Assembly: GCA_947034885.2 (NCBI GenBank)
Contig: OX344749.2
Span: forward strand, 26,303,501 to 26,367,500
Direction of reading: 5' to 3'
Source: Thuidium tamariscinum
Lineage: Eukaryota > Streptophyta > Bryopsida > Hypnales > Thuidiaceae
Length of the DNA: 64,000 bases
Under the pieces are notes generated by a model. That model did no database searches, had not been told where the DNA came from, and was given only the letters and a program-made list of their open reading frames with translations. This document shows, piece by piece, positions 23,400 to 36,827 of this stretch. How positions within the stretch are numbered: position 1 is the first letter of the stretch; each line of letters begins with the position of its first letter. The position numbers and the translations under genes are program-made.

Positions 23400-26300
23400 T
23401 ACAATACTATAGATGTTTGGGGTCATGTAGATAAGGTAGGCAAGCCTATTACCCACCCTGATTTGCAATCTCACTATGAGTTGGTGCCAATTTCAAGAGG
23501 GGCACATCTTATAGAGTCAAATCTAAGTGGAATTATAATTTTCTAGTCAAAATTGTATTGATTTTTTGTGAAAATTTGAAGTGTGGAGCCCAAAAATTGA
23601 ACCTTCATGCACAAGAGAGAACAACAAAAACTTCAAAGAACCACCATAATGAAGAAGTCAAACCAGCCATCCCAAAGATCACCATAGCTACTACATCCAA
23701 ATTGTAGTTGTTATGTCCTTTTTTACACTTAGGGGTGGTTAACATACTTGGATTCTACTTGGCATCTAATTGGGGCAAGTAGTGAATATAAAGAAATATA
23801 TAACCAACTTAATAAAGGTTATCATAGAATCTAAGTCCCCCTTCCATCTCTATTCACCTTGATTTCAAGATTAGCACATTCCACTCTCCTTCCCATCAAC
23901 TTGACTTACTACAACTATTGAAATTTATATTCCACTTGTCTCCCTATCTCACATCATTCATTGGTTGTTGCATACCATTAAACTCTAACATTGGTAGAAA
24001 AGTAAGTGTTTTAGTTGAACAACTAATATACATCAAGAAGTATGATGTAGCATGGAACTCAAATGGAGAAGCCTAGAAGAAAATCTCTTTAAGGCCATAA
24101 TATAGTCTTTCATTAAAAGTGTCCATTTTAGTGAAGGTGTCAAGTTAGATTATGAAATTTTCTTTTCGTAAAAGAAAATAGAACACAACAACATTCTAGT
24201 TTGCACTAATTTCAAATGTTGGGACTTTTGTATATCAGTGTTGCATGCAATAATAAGAAAAATAATTGTAGTTATTTGTTTTATTTTATTTTGGAAAGTT
24301 GAAAAAACAATTTCTTTTAGAAGCTATATACATCTATGAACATGGATCTTACATACAAAATATAGAATGAATGTTCATTTGCTTATCAATGTATATTTTT
24401 CTTAATAAACTAAAAATATTATATCAAGGTTTTATATTGTTGGTTAGCAAAAAGTGTGTATTATATCATTTCATCACTAAAAAGTGTGTATTATATTATG
24501 TTGGGATGCCTCTTCTAAAAATTATACACTATTTATGCAATTTTCTTCTTTGAATATATAGTTCAATTCTTTTTTTGTAAACTATAGGCCACTACTACTT
24601 ATAACCAAGTATATTCCAAAATTGTGGCCAAATAAAACTAGCTAATAATAGATATTTATTATATAATGCGCAATAAATGGACTTACAACATGTGTTTAGA
24701 AAATTTACAAATTGAAGTTTCAATTCATATAATTTTTGCATACATAATTCAAATGCCATGATTCTTGAATTAACCCCTGAAGGCCCAAGGACATTTTTTA
24801 GTCAAAAACCACTTAAAACTATTATTTTTGATATGTTCATTGAAGAATAAAAAAATTTAGAATCTAACTACAGGATCTTATACTTTATTTGTTTGACATA
24901 ATGTGGTAAAAATTTCATGAAGTTTGATCATATATATTGGAAGATATTTGCGTGCAAAGTTGGAAAAAAGAATTTTCTTGAATATTGCTTTGCAATTTTA
25001 GATGACTTTGATTTCCATCTATTGAAATTTTTTGCACTATGTACTTTGAATTAAAATAATTTTGTATTGAAGAATTGAGTCAAAAGTCTAGGAAATTTAA
25101 AAAAAAAAAGAACCCTTGATTTTCATTCCTTAAAAAATTGTTAAGTAGAGGTATATGTGAGATTGAAAGAAAAACTAAATCATTAATAACTATATAATGG
25201 GATCAAAATACAATAATTCCAACATTGAAATTGTTCTAGCAAAAAATTTTAACCTTGTCAAGCAATTTTTTTGAAAAATTGTGATAATTGCATTCAAAAA
25301 TGAATCCTATATGTTATTTTTTCAAGAAGATACTCAAACTGCTCGAAAAACAAGATTGTTCATAACTTTCACATAACTAATCCAAATGGAATGAATCAAG
25401 GCTTCACATGTAGACTAAAATATAATCTACAAGATTAAAAAATTCATAATTTTAATTTCAGTTTTTTGTCGATTTTTTTTTTTGCCGCCAAGTTGAAATT
25501 TTGGCTTTTTGTGGTATAACTTTTGCTCTTGGTAGTGATTGAAATAAAAATTATATTCCCACATAGCTAATCAATTTTCCTATAGTATGAAAATTTTTCA
25601 AAAAATTACACTAAAAATTGAAGTCATTGAAACTTGCTTGAACTTCATATTGTTCTCCAAGGGGATGATGGGTTTTAATTTAGGAGTTAATCTAAGTTTA
25701 GTTACAACTTATCAGAACTAAAAATAGAATACAATAGTAATACAAATGTTAGAAGAGTCTTAACATCCAAGAGATTCTTTCAAGGCCAATCCTTGAAACT
25801 GTTCTGAATACTTTAGGCCAACCCTTGCTAGTTTTAATTTTTGAACTTCAAATTTTTATTTATCTTTTATTTAAAAAAAATATTATTTATTAAAAAAATG
25901 ATTACAAAATTCAACTTTAAAAAATGAATTTAATAATTAATTAAAATAAAAAAATTGATTAATATTATTGGACATGGCAATTGCCCAACTACTTTAGATT
26001 GTTGATATGGAGCATTTCTAGCATTCTTAGTGTTGTCAAGAATTTATAGTCTTCTAAAGGCTCAAATCTCCCCTAATGACTATAGTTGTGAAGAGAAACA
26101 TTTATTGTATTGAGCATTCTAAATTAAATTAACTAACTACATTTAAAATTACTAAATTAAACATCTATGTTTCGTTCCTATGATTAAATTTCCTCTAATT
26201 TTTTAGAATCCTTTTGGCAAATGAAAGATGATTCTACATTCTCTTAATATGAATGAATTGAAAACCATACAACTAAAGTATAAATTTTAATGTGTTTATT

Positions 26301-28480
26301 TATAGTTATATCTAAAATTACTTTTGAAAGTTCAAAAATTGTACATTTAGCTACAAACGTAGATGAATCAATTTCAATATCAAAATCATTTACACTTAAT
26401 TTATTTGATTTATTTCTTCTACTTCCTCTAGCATTCTTCAAAGTAGCTTCCAATACCTTCAATATGTGTACTAAATCAACGAAATTTAATTGGAGTATTC
26501 AAGATTTTGAATCTTTTGAGATGTCAATTTTGTTTTTGACCTAAATCATTTAATATTTTTCATTGTTCTTCAAAGGGAATCCTTCAATTTTTTTTAAAAC
26601 AAAAAAATGATATATAAATTTCCACAAATATCATATATTTAATTTACATGATTTTCATATTAGAAACAATACATATCCTTCTATCAATGTAGAATGTGCA
26701 ACAAGTGTTAGCATTTGAGTGTAAAGACAAGGACCTACAAACTTGAAATACAATCATAAGTACATACGTTGATACGTACAACCATTTGAAGGTGTTTACA
26801 ATATATATAACTAAAAAATATTATAACATGGAAAGAGTTTATAACATAGGTGCCTATAACAAATGCAAATAACTATAGAAGGTGTCAATAGCATAAAGTC
26901 TTAGGCTCGTGCACTCATAGATGTTCATGCTCAAATACTAGTCCTCATAAAAAATTTGTGGACTAAAATTATTTTTTTTGAATTTGTAAAATGTGATAAA
27001 GAGCTACATACATGAAGAAAATATATCTCATTTCATTGAATAACTTACTAAATAATATTCTATCATATGTCAAAATTACATCGAAAGAAATTCAAATATC
27101 ATTCGATCAAAATGTTTAAGGTAAGTGGCTCAAAAATCAATCTTTTTAATGGGTTTCAAATGCTAAAAAATATTTTCACTTATTTTTCACTTGAAAAAGA
27201 ATTGATGCAAAATCTAGTATCAATAGTTTCATATTTTTTGAATCATTTATGAATTAGTTATGAATTTTCAAAGAATTATGTGGTAGGCACCTATTTTTGA
27301 CCACATGCCTTGCAAAATTCACTCTTGTAGTCTAGAAAAAAATATGGCTCAATTAAAAAAAGCATTATTGCATTCAAAAAGTAATACACAAGGTTCTTAA
27401 ATGTCACCCTTACTAAAGCTAAACAGACCCTACATTATTTTAACATTTGTAAGAAGGCAACTAGGCAATCAATTCTAATTTGTAAAAATTAAGTGGACAA
27501 ACCTTAACTTTAAAATGGCCCTTCTTTGGCTCTTATTCCATTCATTGGTGAAGTATAAAGCAATATATCACAAGTCTCAATTATGCTCTCACATTGTTGG
27601 CAATTCATTCTAGAACCATTGAGTGTCCATTTTTGAGCTTCCAACTGGGGTGTTTGAAGAAGAAAGTTGCTTTTTTAACCACCATAGTTAGTATCCATTC
27701 CCTTGTTAAAGTCATAGTTCCATAAATTGTCAAATTGAAGTCAAGTAAATCACAAAAAAGAAGTATAAACGAATATTTTATAATTGCAATCAAGTGCAAA
27801 GCCAAAATTTGAAAAATTTATTGATATGATTCTAAAAAGGTTTATGTCTTATAAAGTGTTTTAAATGATTGTAAACTTCATCAAATTCAAAAATGGATAT
27901 TGACTTGCAACAAAAGGCTTTTCATTATAAAATAATATATTCAATTTGGATAACAACTTTGATTTTGGGATATTGTTTAAGAATCTTCAAGATTACATTA
28001 TGAAAATTAGCACATTCAAATACAAAGCAATCCTATACCTTCAATTTATCCCAAGTCATGAATGACAATGAAATGGCAATTGTTTTGATAAGTAATGTCA
28101 ACAAAATCAAACATAACTTCTTTGACTTTATCAATCATTGACACCTATAACTATCTTTGACCTTTTTTAATTCTTTTAGTATTCATTGATATTAAGTCTC
28201 TACCTTTAGCCTCTACTACCTAAGGGAGATGCTTTTTGTTTGTCGAAAAAGTGAGGGAAGCATGAAGACATCTAAGTTCAAATGTTATGGTTCGAAAATG
28301 TAATCTACAAAAATCTAATTAAAAAATCACTCTTGACATACTTCAAAGGTAACAATCAATATCAAAAGAGTGATTTCAACTTTGATTTTTTTGTAGAAAT
28401 CAATATGATGGGAAATTCATTCTCTACATTGGTTGAGAATTGTCGATTGCACACAATGACTATGGCATGGAAGTGAGGTG
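23400..28480. other. AT-rich gene-free stretch
   Basis: About 5 kb of 25-32% GC DNA. No protein-like frame, splice-consistent exon series or RNA gene is apparent. Parts (25968-26075 and 27355-27530) are related to repeats at 15.3 and 15.7 kb. Confidence 0.55.
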
Positions 28481-28489
28481 ACTTAATCC

Positions 28490-28720
28490 TTAAACATGAA
28501 CACGAATGTTTGCCATCCGATAGATGATAGAAAACCCTTGTATGTAGGACAGAAGTGCAACTATTCATTCTTAGAATTCTAAGTGAAAAAGAGAGATCTT
28601 CTACATTACTTTGACTTCCGATGAGTGCTTTGAATTTTTTTTGGACAAGTAATTCCCATGGTATCAAAATGAATGATTTCCACGGTCACTAATATGTCCT
28701 TTAAAGGTTAATTGAATATA
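28490..28720. repeat. Dispersed repeat, copy 2 of 3
   Basis: Direct-orientation relative of 17020-17245: shared blocks AGAAGTGCAACTATTCATTC, GAGAGATCTTCTACATTAC, GATGAGTGCTTTGAATTT and ATGATTTCCACGGTCAC. No coding frame. Confidence 0.55.
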
Positions 28721-28799
28721 GACAAACTGGTAAAGAAACATTTTGGAACATCCTCCAATTAACTTAGAATGTGATCTTTGTAAATTTTTTTCCTTCATA

Positions 28800-31157
28800 C
28801 AATCGGTCGACACAAGGATGCACGGTTGGTGCATTGGAAGCAGCAGACATGAAGACGCAAAGCGGATTTGACAGATAAACTCCACAGCAAAAGTAGCCTT
28901 CCTCGTCCTTCACGTCCTTCTACGGCACTGGTGGTTGCGCCGCTTCCTGTCCTTGCCTGACGGCCTTTTCACGTGCTGCCCATTTCTCCAAACCGCTTCA
29001 TTCAATACTTGTGGTTAGCTTACTGTAGCATCAATCTCCATCACAGCTTTAGCATACTAATTTTCGGAGGCCAAAATAAAATTTCCCAATCTGCAATTGA
29101 TTGAACACCCTTGGTCAGGGTTTTGGAAGTTTTTGGAGCTGCTGTAAACATTTGCCTCTATAGGCAGTGAGGCACTAGGAGCATTTTGTCTTTCAGATCA
29201 AAGTCTTTCTGTTCATTTCTTCTGATATCACATTCTCACCGGCCACTCTCCTTCAACTCCAAATTTGTAGAGGTTATAATCCTCCTCTTTCAAACATATA
29301 TTGGTCAAGGTCTTGATATTGAAACAAAACTTTAAGTTGGATAAATGTTGATGACAAAACAAGAGCTAGCTACCACAACTAATCCTACACATCCTACAGT
29401 GATATTTACCCCCACTTTGTTCAAGCACTCTAGATTTTTCAGTGGCCAACTCTAAAGCACTATACCCCAACAACAATAGGGATTGTTGTAACACTTCCAA
29501 AGCCCTTCACATTCCTTGAGAATGCCCATGTGGTGTGTGCTAGTGAACTGTGAGTGGAAGGCGAAGGTGACATTCTTAGAGAATTTGGAGTGTTGTTTCT
29601 TCTCCTCCATGGGTGAAGAAACAACACTTCTCAAAAATTTATTGCGGAATTCTTCAAAGTGCTTGGTGCTTGGCCAAGCGGAAGAAGTGAAGCTCCCATT
29701 AAGCTTCACAAGTCACAAATTCCTCAAGAATTGCTCCAAACGGCAGAAAGGGGTGTCACACCTCCTTCACACACAATAGCTCACAATTGGCTCCACTTTT
29801 CTCTCGGTGATTACTCTGACTTCAAAGAAATCCAGTTTTTTCTGGAGTTGTGACTACCCCTAATATATTTCCCCCCAACCTTGTTCAAGCACTTCAAGTC
29901 CCTCAATGCCCTACCTTAAAGCAAATACCCACCTTCAACAATCCAGATATTAACTTTCAAGCACTTGGATTCAAAATGGCAAGTCGCAAGAACCAATGTT
30001 TTGTCCGGTTTTGAATCCTCCATTTCAAACTCCAACCAATTATTTTCCCAAAGCACCGGCTAACAATGCATGACCTAATCGTCCGGCGAGTTTTCCAGAA
30101 CGCTACCCCCGCTGTGAAGAGAATCAGTTGGTTGTATTCCGGTGAAATGATCTCAGTGTTCGGCTGGAGTGAGAACAATGAATCATTCACGCACGAAAAC
30201 TATCTGTCGGCCATGCGACGCTCAAAATCCTATCAGAAGGCTGCACCATGGACATGGCCGGACAACACACAATCTCTCTCTTTCCATCAATTCTAAACTT
30301 TCTGTGCTCTGCAAGTTGCGACTGATGTGTTCAAGCATGGCCTGGGGGGACTGGAGTGCGTGTGCTTTGATAGCTAGCGGCATATCCTCGTTAAGTTGCC
30401 AGAAGCAGTTTAAGCTACGATATCTTGCACTCATAATAGTAATCCAGACAGGGCATGCATGGTGCTTCTTTTCTTCTATCTATTTTCATCAGTGAATTAA
30501 CTGAGTGGTGGTTACGTAATCCTTCTTCAGGACGCGCTGAAATTTAGTTCCAGTGTTGTCCGCGCATTTCGGTGTGGTAAAATGTGTTGTTCAATGCTGA
30601 AAATTCAAGTTTTCACGTGTGGCAGATATACTTCGACTGGACTTCAAAGCTGTACATGTCAAAACTGGTACAGATGAGTGTCTCAAACTGCTCCAGTTTT
30701 AGATGGCCGCTCTAAACCACTTCTCCTTCAGAGCCCGTTTTCAAAGATTCGTGAAATTATGCTAATGTAACAAAAATGACCGAACCGTCCTGGGGTTGCC
30801 ACTGACATGGCACTTCTAGTCTCCATGGCACCATTCATAGGTTTCAAATTCATCATCAAGCAAAATTTCTAGACTTCTTGAAAGCTCAGTTCACACACTT
30901 CGGAAATCAAAAGTATCAGAAAATTAGACGATTTTCTGATTTTATTCCAATCTTACACACTTCATTTCAATTTTTTCCAGTCTTACACCTGCATCCACAA
31001 ACAAAACTTTGCTTCAAGTCCAAGGTGCAGGCTGCTGGACACAATTTCTCACATCTTCTATGTACTTCTATTTCGAGTACATGCACTCAATTTCACTCTA
31101 CAGTGCTCCATGATGTAAAATCGGTGCCATGGAGACTAGCAGTACCCTGCAAGTGAT
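28800..31157. other. Unidentified moderate-GC region, possible decayed LRR-like sequence
   Basis: GC rises relative to the left flank. On the minus strand short frames such as WPLKNLECLNKVGVNI (near 29400) and ALRDLKCLNKVGGKYI (near 29880) repeat a Leu-spaced pattern, and GILKECEGLWKC (near 29500) recalls plant LRR proteins. Stops and frame changes interrupt them, and nothing is long enough to identify. The right end, 30780-31157, includes the 3' flank of the metallothionein-like gene; the words CTAGTCTCCATGGCACC occur twice there. Confidence 0.25.
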
Positions 31158-31506
31158 CTATTCCTTGGCGCAGGTTCCTGCAGCGCAGTCACAGTTTCCG
31201 CACTTGCCTCCGTTCTCCTTGGCGCAGGTTCCTAAACTCACAGGCCACAAAACACACCATCAGTCACTGTGGAAACACGAGACTAAAGCCACCACTGCAC
31301 TGGTAGTGCCATCCATTGTGAAAAAGCTTATCCAGGCTGTGCATGTTGCAGTCACAAGTAAAGATACGAAGGAGAAGATGATGAAGACGAAGCGTCATCT
31401 CACCTGCAGCGCAGTCACAGTTGCCGCACTTGCCGCCATTCTCATTAGCGCAAGTTCCTGCGGCGCAGTTGCAGTTAGCGCCGCACTTGCCGTTATCCTT
31501 CGCCAT
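31158..31506 (-). CDS. Metallothionein-like Cys-repeat protein, copy 1, 58 aa, two exons
   Basis: Probable cytosolic metal chelator (Cu/Zn/Cd thiolate clusters), inferred from composition. Exons: 31506-31404 and 31231-31158 (GT-AG, 172-bp intron, phase 1). The 58-residue product has 12 Cys and no aromatic residue, and is three tandem modules of GGKCGNCDCAAGTCAKE type (C-x2-C-x-C-x4-C). The first module carries an extra residue (KCGANCNCAAGTC). There is no Cys-free linker between two Cys domains, unlike the usual angiosperm type 1-3 metallothioneins. Start: ATG at 31506, in CACAGCAATAGCCATGG-like context. A 5'UTR intron (31865-31560) and a TATA box (31926-31933) lie upstream. Its paralogue lies at 47317-47736 on the other strand. 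Confidence 0.85.
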
Positions 31507-31559
31507 GGCTATTGCTGTGAGGACGAGAGTGAATCGAAGCGTTGAATGATCGAGTAGTA

Positions 31560-31865
31560 CTGTCACAGCAGAGACAACAAGCAGTTGCAATTAGAGCGAT
31601 GCCTACACTTCAAAATTTAAACACCAAAGCAGCTTAATTTCATTATATGAGAATACTAGATAATCAAGCACTATCTTAGCAGAAATCGAAATCCTCTCGG
31701 CCAAAAAGAAACTACAAACTCAGCAATTGGACGATAATTACAAGAATCCTGGTCTGTGCAAGTTGCATCAATTAGTAATTGTTGCAAACTATTCAAAGAG
31801 CTATAGCTTCCCAACAGAGAATCAAGACAAGGAAATCGAAATGCATAAGCTTGCTCGAGCCTCAC
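31560..31865 (-). other. Probable 5'UTR intron of metallothionein-like copy 1
   Basis: Donor CTACGTG|GTGAGG at 31866/31865 and acceptor TGCTGTGACAG|TAC at 31560/31559 on the minus strand. The paralogue has a similarly placed leader intron with acceptor TTGTGACAG, which supports both. Confidence 0.55.
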
Positions 31866-31925
31866 CACGTAGATGCAAGGCAAAGGAGGAAAGGCGAATG
31901 ATGCAGAAACTCTACAAGCACCGAG

Positions 31926-31933
31926 CTTATATA
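31926..31933 (-). promoter_or_regulatory. TATA box of metallothionein-like copy 1
   Basis: TATATAAG on the minus strand, about 60 bases upstream of the proposed leader-intron donor. This leaves room for a short 5' exon. Confidence 0.5.
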
Positions 31934-33517
31934 CGTGTATACGAAGCGACCTCACCAATTGGGCTCCTGCTTCCAGGAATCTTCCGGGTCCCCGCAAATT
32001 ACGGATTTGGAGTGGGGCTTAGGTTTCTAGCTTTGGAATCTTTTTCCTGCGACCGTAGATGCGGCTTTTTCACACAACTACAGTACTGAATTGTCCTTAC
32101 ACGTTACCACCACCGGCCAGCCGTTCAATGTCCACATTCAGTTTGGCTGCAAGTACCACAAGGCCCCAATTCAGATTCCTTTCAATTCATGCTTTGAATT
32201 CATTGCCAGGCTGAACAATTGGGGAGTCTGGCATTGGGACCTGCGTTTGAATCTATCAAACAACCGACGATCCCGATCTCAACTGGTTGCATCGGACAGT
32301 GCGGATTTAATTAGTCATTTCTAGCGGAAATGGAGAGGAGTCTAGACACGTAGCCACTTTGAATTCCGGGCAGAATTGAAGAAGACCAAGTCCTGCAATT
32401 TGCACCTGTACGTACTGCAGGGCAGTGGAGTGCATTGAGTTTCCCGGAGGTTGGGAGGAGAAGCTGGAGCTAGACAGAATGTTACCTTCACCAGTACAGC
32501 AGTAGACAGTCACAGAAATAACCGATCCCGGTTGCAACCGCATTGTTGTTGTGCGGTCTATTTTTAGGTGGCACCGTACGTAACATTGTTGTCTGAATGA
32601 ACCATTTTACTGGGATTCATACATTAGGTGGATAAAACATTCCGTCTGGTAATGATAAAGTATTTTCTTATAGAGCTAGGGCCCTCAGCCTTCTTCGATT
32701 ACATAACCCCACATTGCTCTAACTATATAAACAGTTAAATCACTTAAAATATTATCATATAAATAATAGGAAGCCGTTCCTTTAAACTTCCCGTTCAATG
32801 AATTTCAATTGTATAAACTGAAGTGGAGTTTTTTAAGCATTCTTGTACATATGTTATTCATCTGATGAACGGGAGTGGGAGTTTTTTAAGCATATACGGA
32901 GTGACCGTATTCTATTCACCTGGTGAAAGGTTGAGAATTTAAGTAGAAATAACAATACCTTCGGTTCAAAAAATTATAGGCTTCGAAATTCCAGCATTTC
33001 AGTTGGGAGCTTGACAATTTGACAAGTGGAAGTTGTCCAATCAGAAGAGAAGAAATATGACAGATGTGCAATTGTCGTGTTTGTCGTTAATTGCAGAGGG
33101 TTGAGCGAACTAAGGTAATGGATGATTTGAGCTACAGACATGATTGTGCAATCATGTTCACAAATGGCAGAACCTGCCTGTGACCCTGTGATCGAAGCCT
33201 GAGTGCCCGCTGAGCGCGCAAAATATCACGACTGTAGCAATGGACTTTTTCTCGATTTAGTGCCGATTTGTTCTGTCCTGGCCGGTCCCTCCATGGCCTC
33301 GACCTGTCGACTTTGAAAGGCACCTACCTAGCTAGCTCATGTCGTGCAGCGGTTATGATCCTCGAAGATCAACTGGCTGGGCCCGTCCATCCGATCCATT
33401 GGAGTAATGAGGGACGTGCCTGTCACTCCAGTTGAAAGTACGTCGCCGTGGAGAGGTTGAAGCCGTGCCTGCCAGGGCTAGCTGGGTACAATTTGTACTG
33501 TGGATCGATCGGAGGGT
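31934..33517. other. Gene-free moderate-GC stretch
   Basis: Upstream of copy 1; includes its promoter. Near 32820-32910 a GTGGAGTTTTTTAAGCAT word is repeated about 60 bp apart. No protein-like frame or RNA gene was recognised. Confidence 0.45.
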
Positions 33518-34080
33518 AGCCAGGATCAATTGGCGATGTGAAGATCGATTTGCGATGGCCGGGATGCGATCGCAAATCAATATTTTTGAATTATTAATCA
33601 CGTAAGAGACATTCAGTTGCTTCCGGGGCTGATTCATCAGTGGAGGTAATGTTCACTGTTGCGGTTCAGTTTACAAGAAAACCACTGAAGAGTCACTCAA
33701 GATCGAGCCAAATTAGCTGCAATTTGTCCCTAAGAAACATGCATGAATTAGGCTGAGTTGGTAGATCTGCCCGTGCTGCAGAATTGCAGAAACTTCGCCA
33801 TGTGGCCAGGATCAATTGGCGATATATGTGAGACTCGGGGGAAGAATTTGCGATGGGGATGCGATATCAATATTATTGGCTTAATATAATCACGTAAAGG
33901 CCGGACAGTTGCTTCCGGGGCTGATTCATCAGTGGAGGTAATGCTCACTGTTGCGGGTTACAAAAAAACAACTGAAGAGTCACTCAAGATCGAGATTAAC
34001 TTAGTTGTAATTTATCCCTGAACAACATGAATTAGGCTGAGTTAGTAGTTCTGCCCATGCGGCAGAAACTGCGCCATGTG
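33518..34080. repeat. Tandem duplication, two ~280-bp units
   Basis: Units at about 33518-33800 and 33804-34080 share, in order, CCAGGATCAATTGGCGAT, GTTGCTTCCGGGGCTGATTC, ATCAGTGGAGGTAATG, GAAGAGTCACTCAAGATCGA and ATGAATTAGGCTGAGTT. Differences are scattered indels and substitutions. No coding frame is common to both. Confidence 0.75.
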
Positions 34081-35681
34081 TGTAAAATTAAAGCCTTGTT
34101 CAAAGGAGATTCGTATTGATCCACAAGTAGGAGCCATATCCGGATCCTCACACATCTTGTCTGAGACACAACTTGCCCGAGAGACGTAAACAAATCACGG
34201 AGAAGCTAGGCTTGAAATATGAATTTGTAACTAAGAAAATCTCGCATTATTAATTTACCAAAGCTTATCCAGAATTGCTGTCTTGCACCTACATACAGTA
34301 GTAACTTAGGAACCCTAAATACGAAACTTTGCTGCTAATTAAGTAATCTCTAATTTCAAATCAGGTCGTAGACGGTCCATTTTTAGTTTATTTTAATAGC
34401 TTCAGTTAACACATTCATGAAAACCTGTCTCAACACCCACTCAGGTAAGAAAGAATCGAAGAATTCTTTTTGTTTACACGATCTTGAATTCGTTTTAGGT
34501 AATTAAGAGGTACGAAAAGCTACAAGCACTGTACACCCACGAAGCACTTATTGTTATTGTAATGAATGCTAGACTTTCGAGTCTTCTTTTTTTTATTGCC
34601 TTCTTCACTCAACCCATTTTGATTGCACACCCTCCAGGCCAGGAGACAAATAAGCTTCTAGAATTAATGTAAATGCATTGTAACATGTGAAAGTTGTCCA
34701 ATCCTTCTCCCACGCAACACGAGAAATGCAAGGGATACGTAGAGAATGTGTAATTACAGAGAACTGAGCAACTCTAACGGTTGACGGATCGAGTTTGCAG
34801 TGGACAATACACAACTGGTATAGAATGCTCCCGATCCCACAGGTCTGTAGGGAACTGATCGAGCGGTTCTACACTAAACTGAAAAAGATTGAACAATCAT
34901 TAACTTTATCGCCAAATGGGAGATATATAATTTAACACGCTTCAGGTCATGCCCCGTGGATGAATCGATGAGCCAGCACGACACTTGGTTGCGTGTGGAG
35001 CACACGCCACAATGCAATGATCGATCCCATTTCCTTCGAATCTTGATTCCAACGTTGAATGCAACTGGGCAATGACCAAGGACCACAGGATGATAGGAGT
35101 CTCTCGTCTTCCACTGTCTGATCTTTAATTCGAAATGCAGTTAAATTTTTTATTTAATTTGGAGTGAAATGAGGGCTGGGACTGCACAGACGGTGGATCG
35201 GACGGAGCAAGCGGTGACGTAAGAAAAGGGACTGAGAGCGTGTGTCAGTAGCATGCCATGATCACGTACTATAAGCTTATCTTTTCCACGTAAATTTTTT
35301 ATTTCTAGACGAGTGACCGCAATGACCAACCAGCGATTCAGCTTCCTTGATGCGAATCGTTTACTGTATTTAAGTTTACCTTACCACCAACTGATGAAGG
35401 CCACAAGGAGATAACGTAGATTGAAGAACCTTGGCATCTTTGGAAGATGGGAATATACCGTGGTCAGGAATCACGGGATCACGTTGTGACTCTTCGTTGA
35501 TGCTCCGGGTGCCTGAAGGCGACATGCCGGTCGGTTTGGAATCACTGGCCTCAAGAGTCGAAGCTTTTTTACCTTTTTTTTATTGAAAAAGAAATGGAAT
35601 GTCCTTGCAGATCAAAAAGGGACTCAACAGCCAAGCATTACGTTCCATTGTGTTGACTGATGTGTTTTGCTTAAAATAGTG
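34081..35681. other. Gene-free stretch
   Basis: Moderate GC, no convincing gene. Short frames are not protein-like and no terminal repeats were identified. Confidence 0.45.
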
Positions 35682-35683
35682 TA

Positions 35684-36577
35684 CAGGCGGGTCCAATAAT
35701 TTTACGAATTTATTTCCCCCAGTAGATTCTGCTAGGAAAAAGTTCATGAACTTCTAGATACTTTTACATGTTTGAAATTTTTTGATAGATTTTCAAACCA
35801 CAAATTGCCATGGAATCATAGAAAAGTTAGTGTACTTGAATATTAAACAACTTTTAAGAAAGTGGAGGAAAGCTCATGGTATGAGGAAGGTAGTTTGGCC
35901 TCTTGATTTACCATAGAGAACCTTTGGAAGATAGCCAAAGTTTTGTTTGCAACATTAGAGCAAGTTGAAGAACAAATAAGAAATGATACAAAGTTACAAA
36001 CAATTTAAGTGGTATGGAATCAACTACCTCTAGAGTCTACAACACATGACAGAAAATATGAGGCTAGTAGAGGGCCCTTTTAGCTATAGTGAAAAGTACA
36101 ATTACAGGGAATTAAATTTTTTTAATAATATTATTTTAATCCAAAATCTATCGGGGCACATGAACTAACTGTTCACCTTACAAATTCTTTGACTATTTTT
36201 CAATGGGATGATTTTTCCTATAAATGCACATTTCACTGTAGTTGAAAGGCCCTCTATTGGCCTCAGATTTTCTCTCACAAACTACAAATTAGACTCATTT
36301 CTAATATACCCAATAGAATGCAAATTTAAAAGAGTATCATGCACCTCTAAATGGTAGATAGTATATAGAAAAGGTAAAAAATTTTGTATGATTTTGAAAT
36401 TTCATATGCACATATTTGTTATGATAATCATGTATTCTTCAATACAATTCCAATATGATTGTGGATTGAAAATTTGCCCATTTTAGAGTACATGCAAGGA
36501 CTTCTTAATTAAAGTTTATGAAGTTTTTGTTGAAATTTGCATAGGAACAAAATTTGCAAAATTATTGGACCCCTCTA
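35684..36577. mobile_element. TA-flanked inverted-repeat element (Tc1/mariner-like ends), 894 bp
   Basis: The left end CAGGCGGGTCCAATAATTTT follows TA (35682-35683). The right end, reverse-complemented, TAGAGGGGTCCAATAATTTT, precedes TA (36578-36579). Inner arms also pair: GAGGCTAGTAGAGGGCCC near 36062-36080 against its imperfect complement near 36250-36268, so most of the element is one long imperfect hairpin with its centre near 36150. No transposase. Assignment to Tc1/mariner rests only on the TA flanks and CAG-type ends. Confidence 0.55.
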
Positions 36578-36827
36578 TACAATACCTATCTTTTAAATAG
36601 AAAGGCTTTGATCTCTTATCGAGACTAGAATGAATCAAGAGTAATTGAGTGAGAGGATTCATCACACAAACCCAAGTACGCAACTCTTGCACAAGGAACA
36701 TTTTTTGCTTTCCTTGTAGGGATTTGCAGCTTTAATTCCCTGTTTGGATAGCTTGTTTATACAAAAAAGTGGGAAAAAAATTATTAGAGGGAAAAGTGAG
36801 AGAGGGAAATTTTTGACAAGAAAATTG

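Noticed and set aside
31264-31545. 138-codon plus-strand frame over the metallothionein-like gene
   Set aside because: The antisense strand encodes the perfect Cys modules with proper splice sites; this frame is its shadow.
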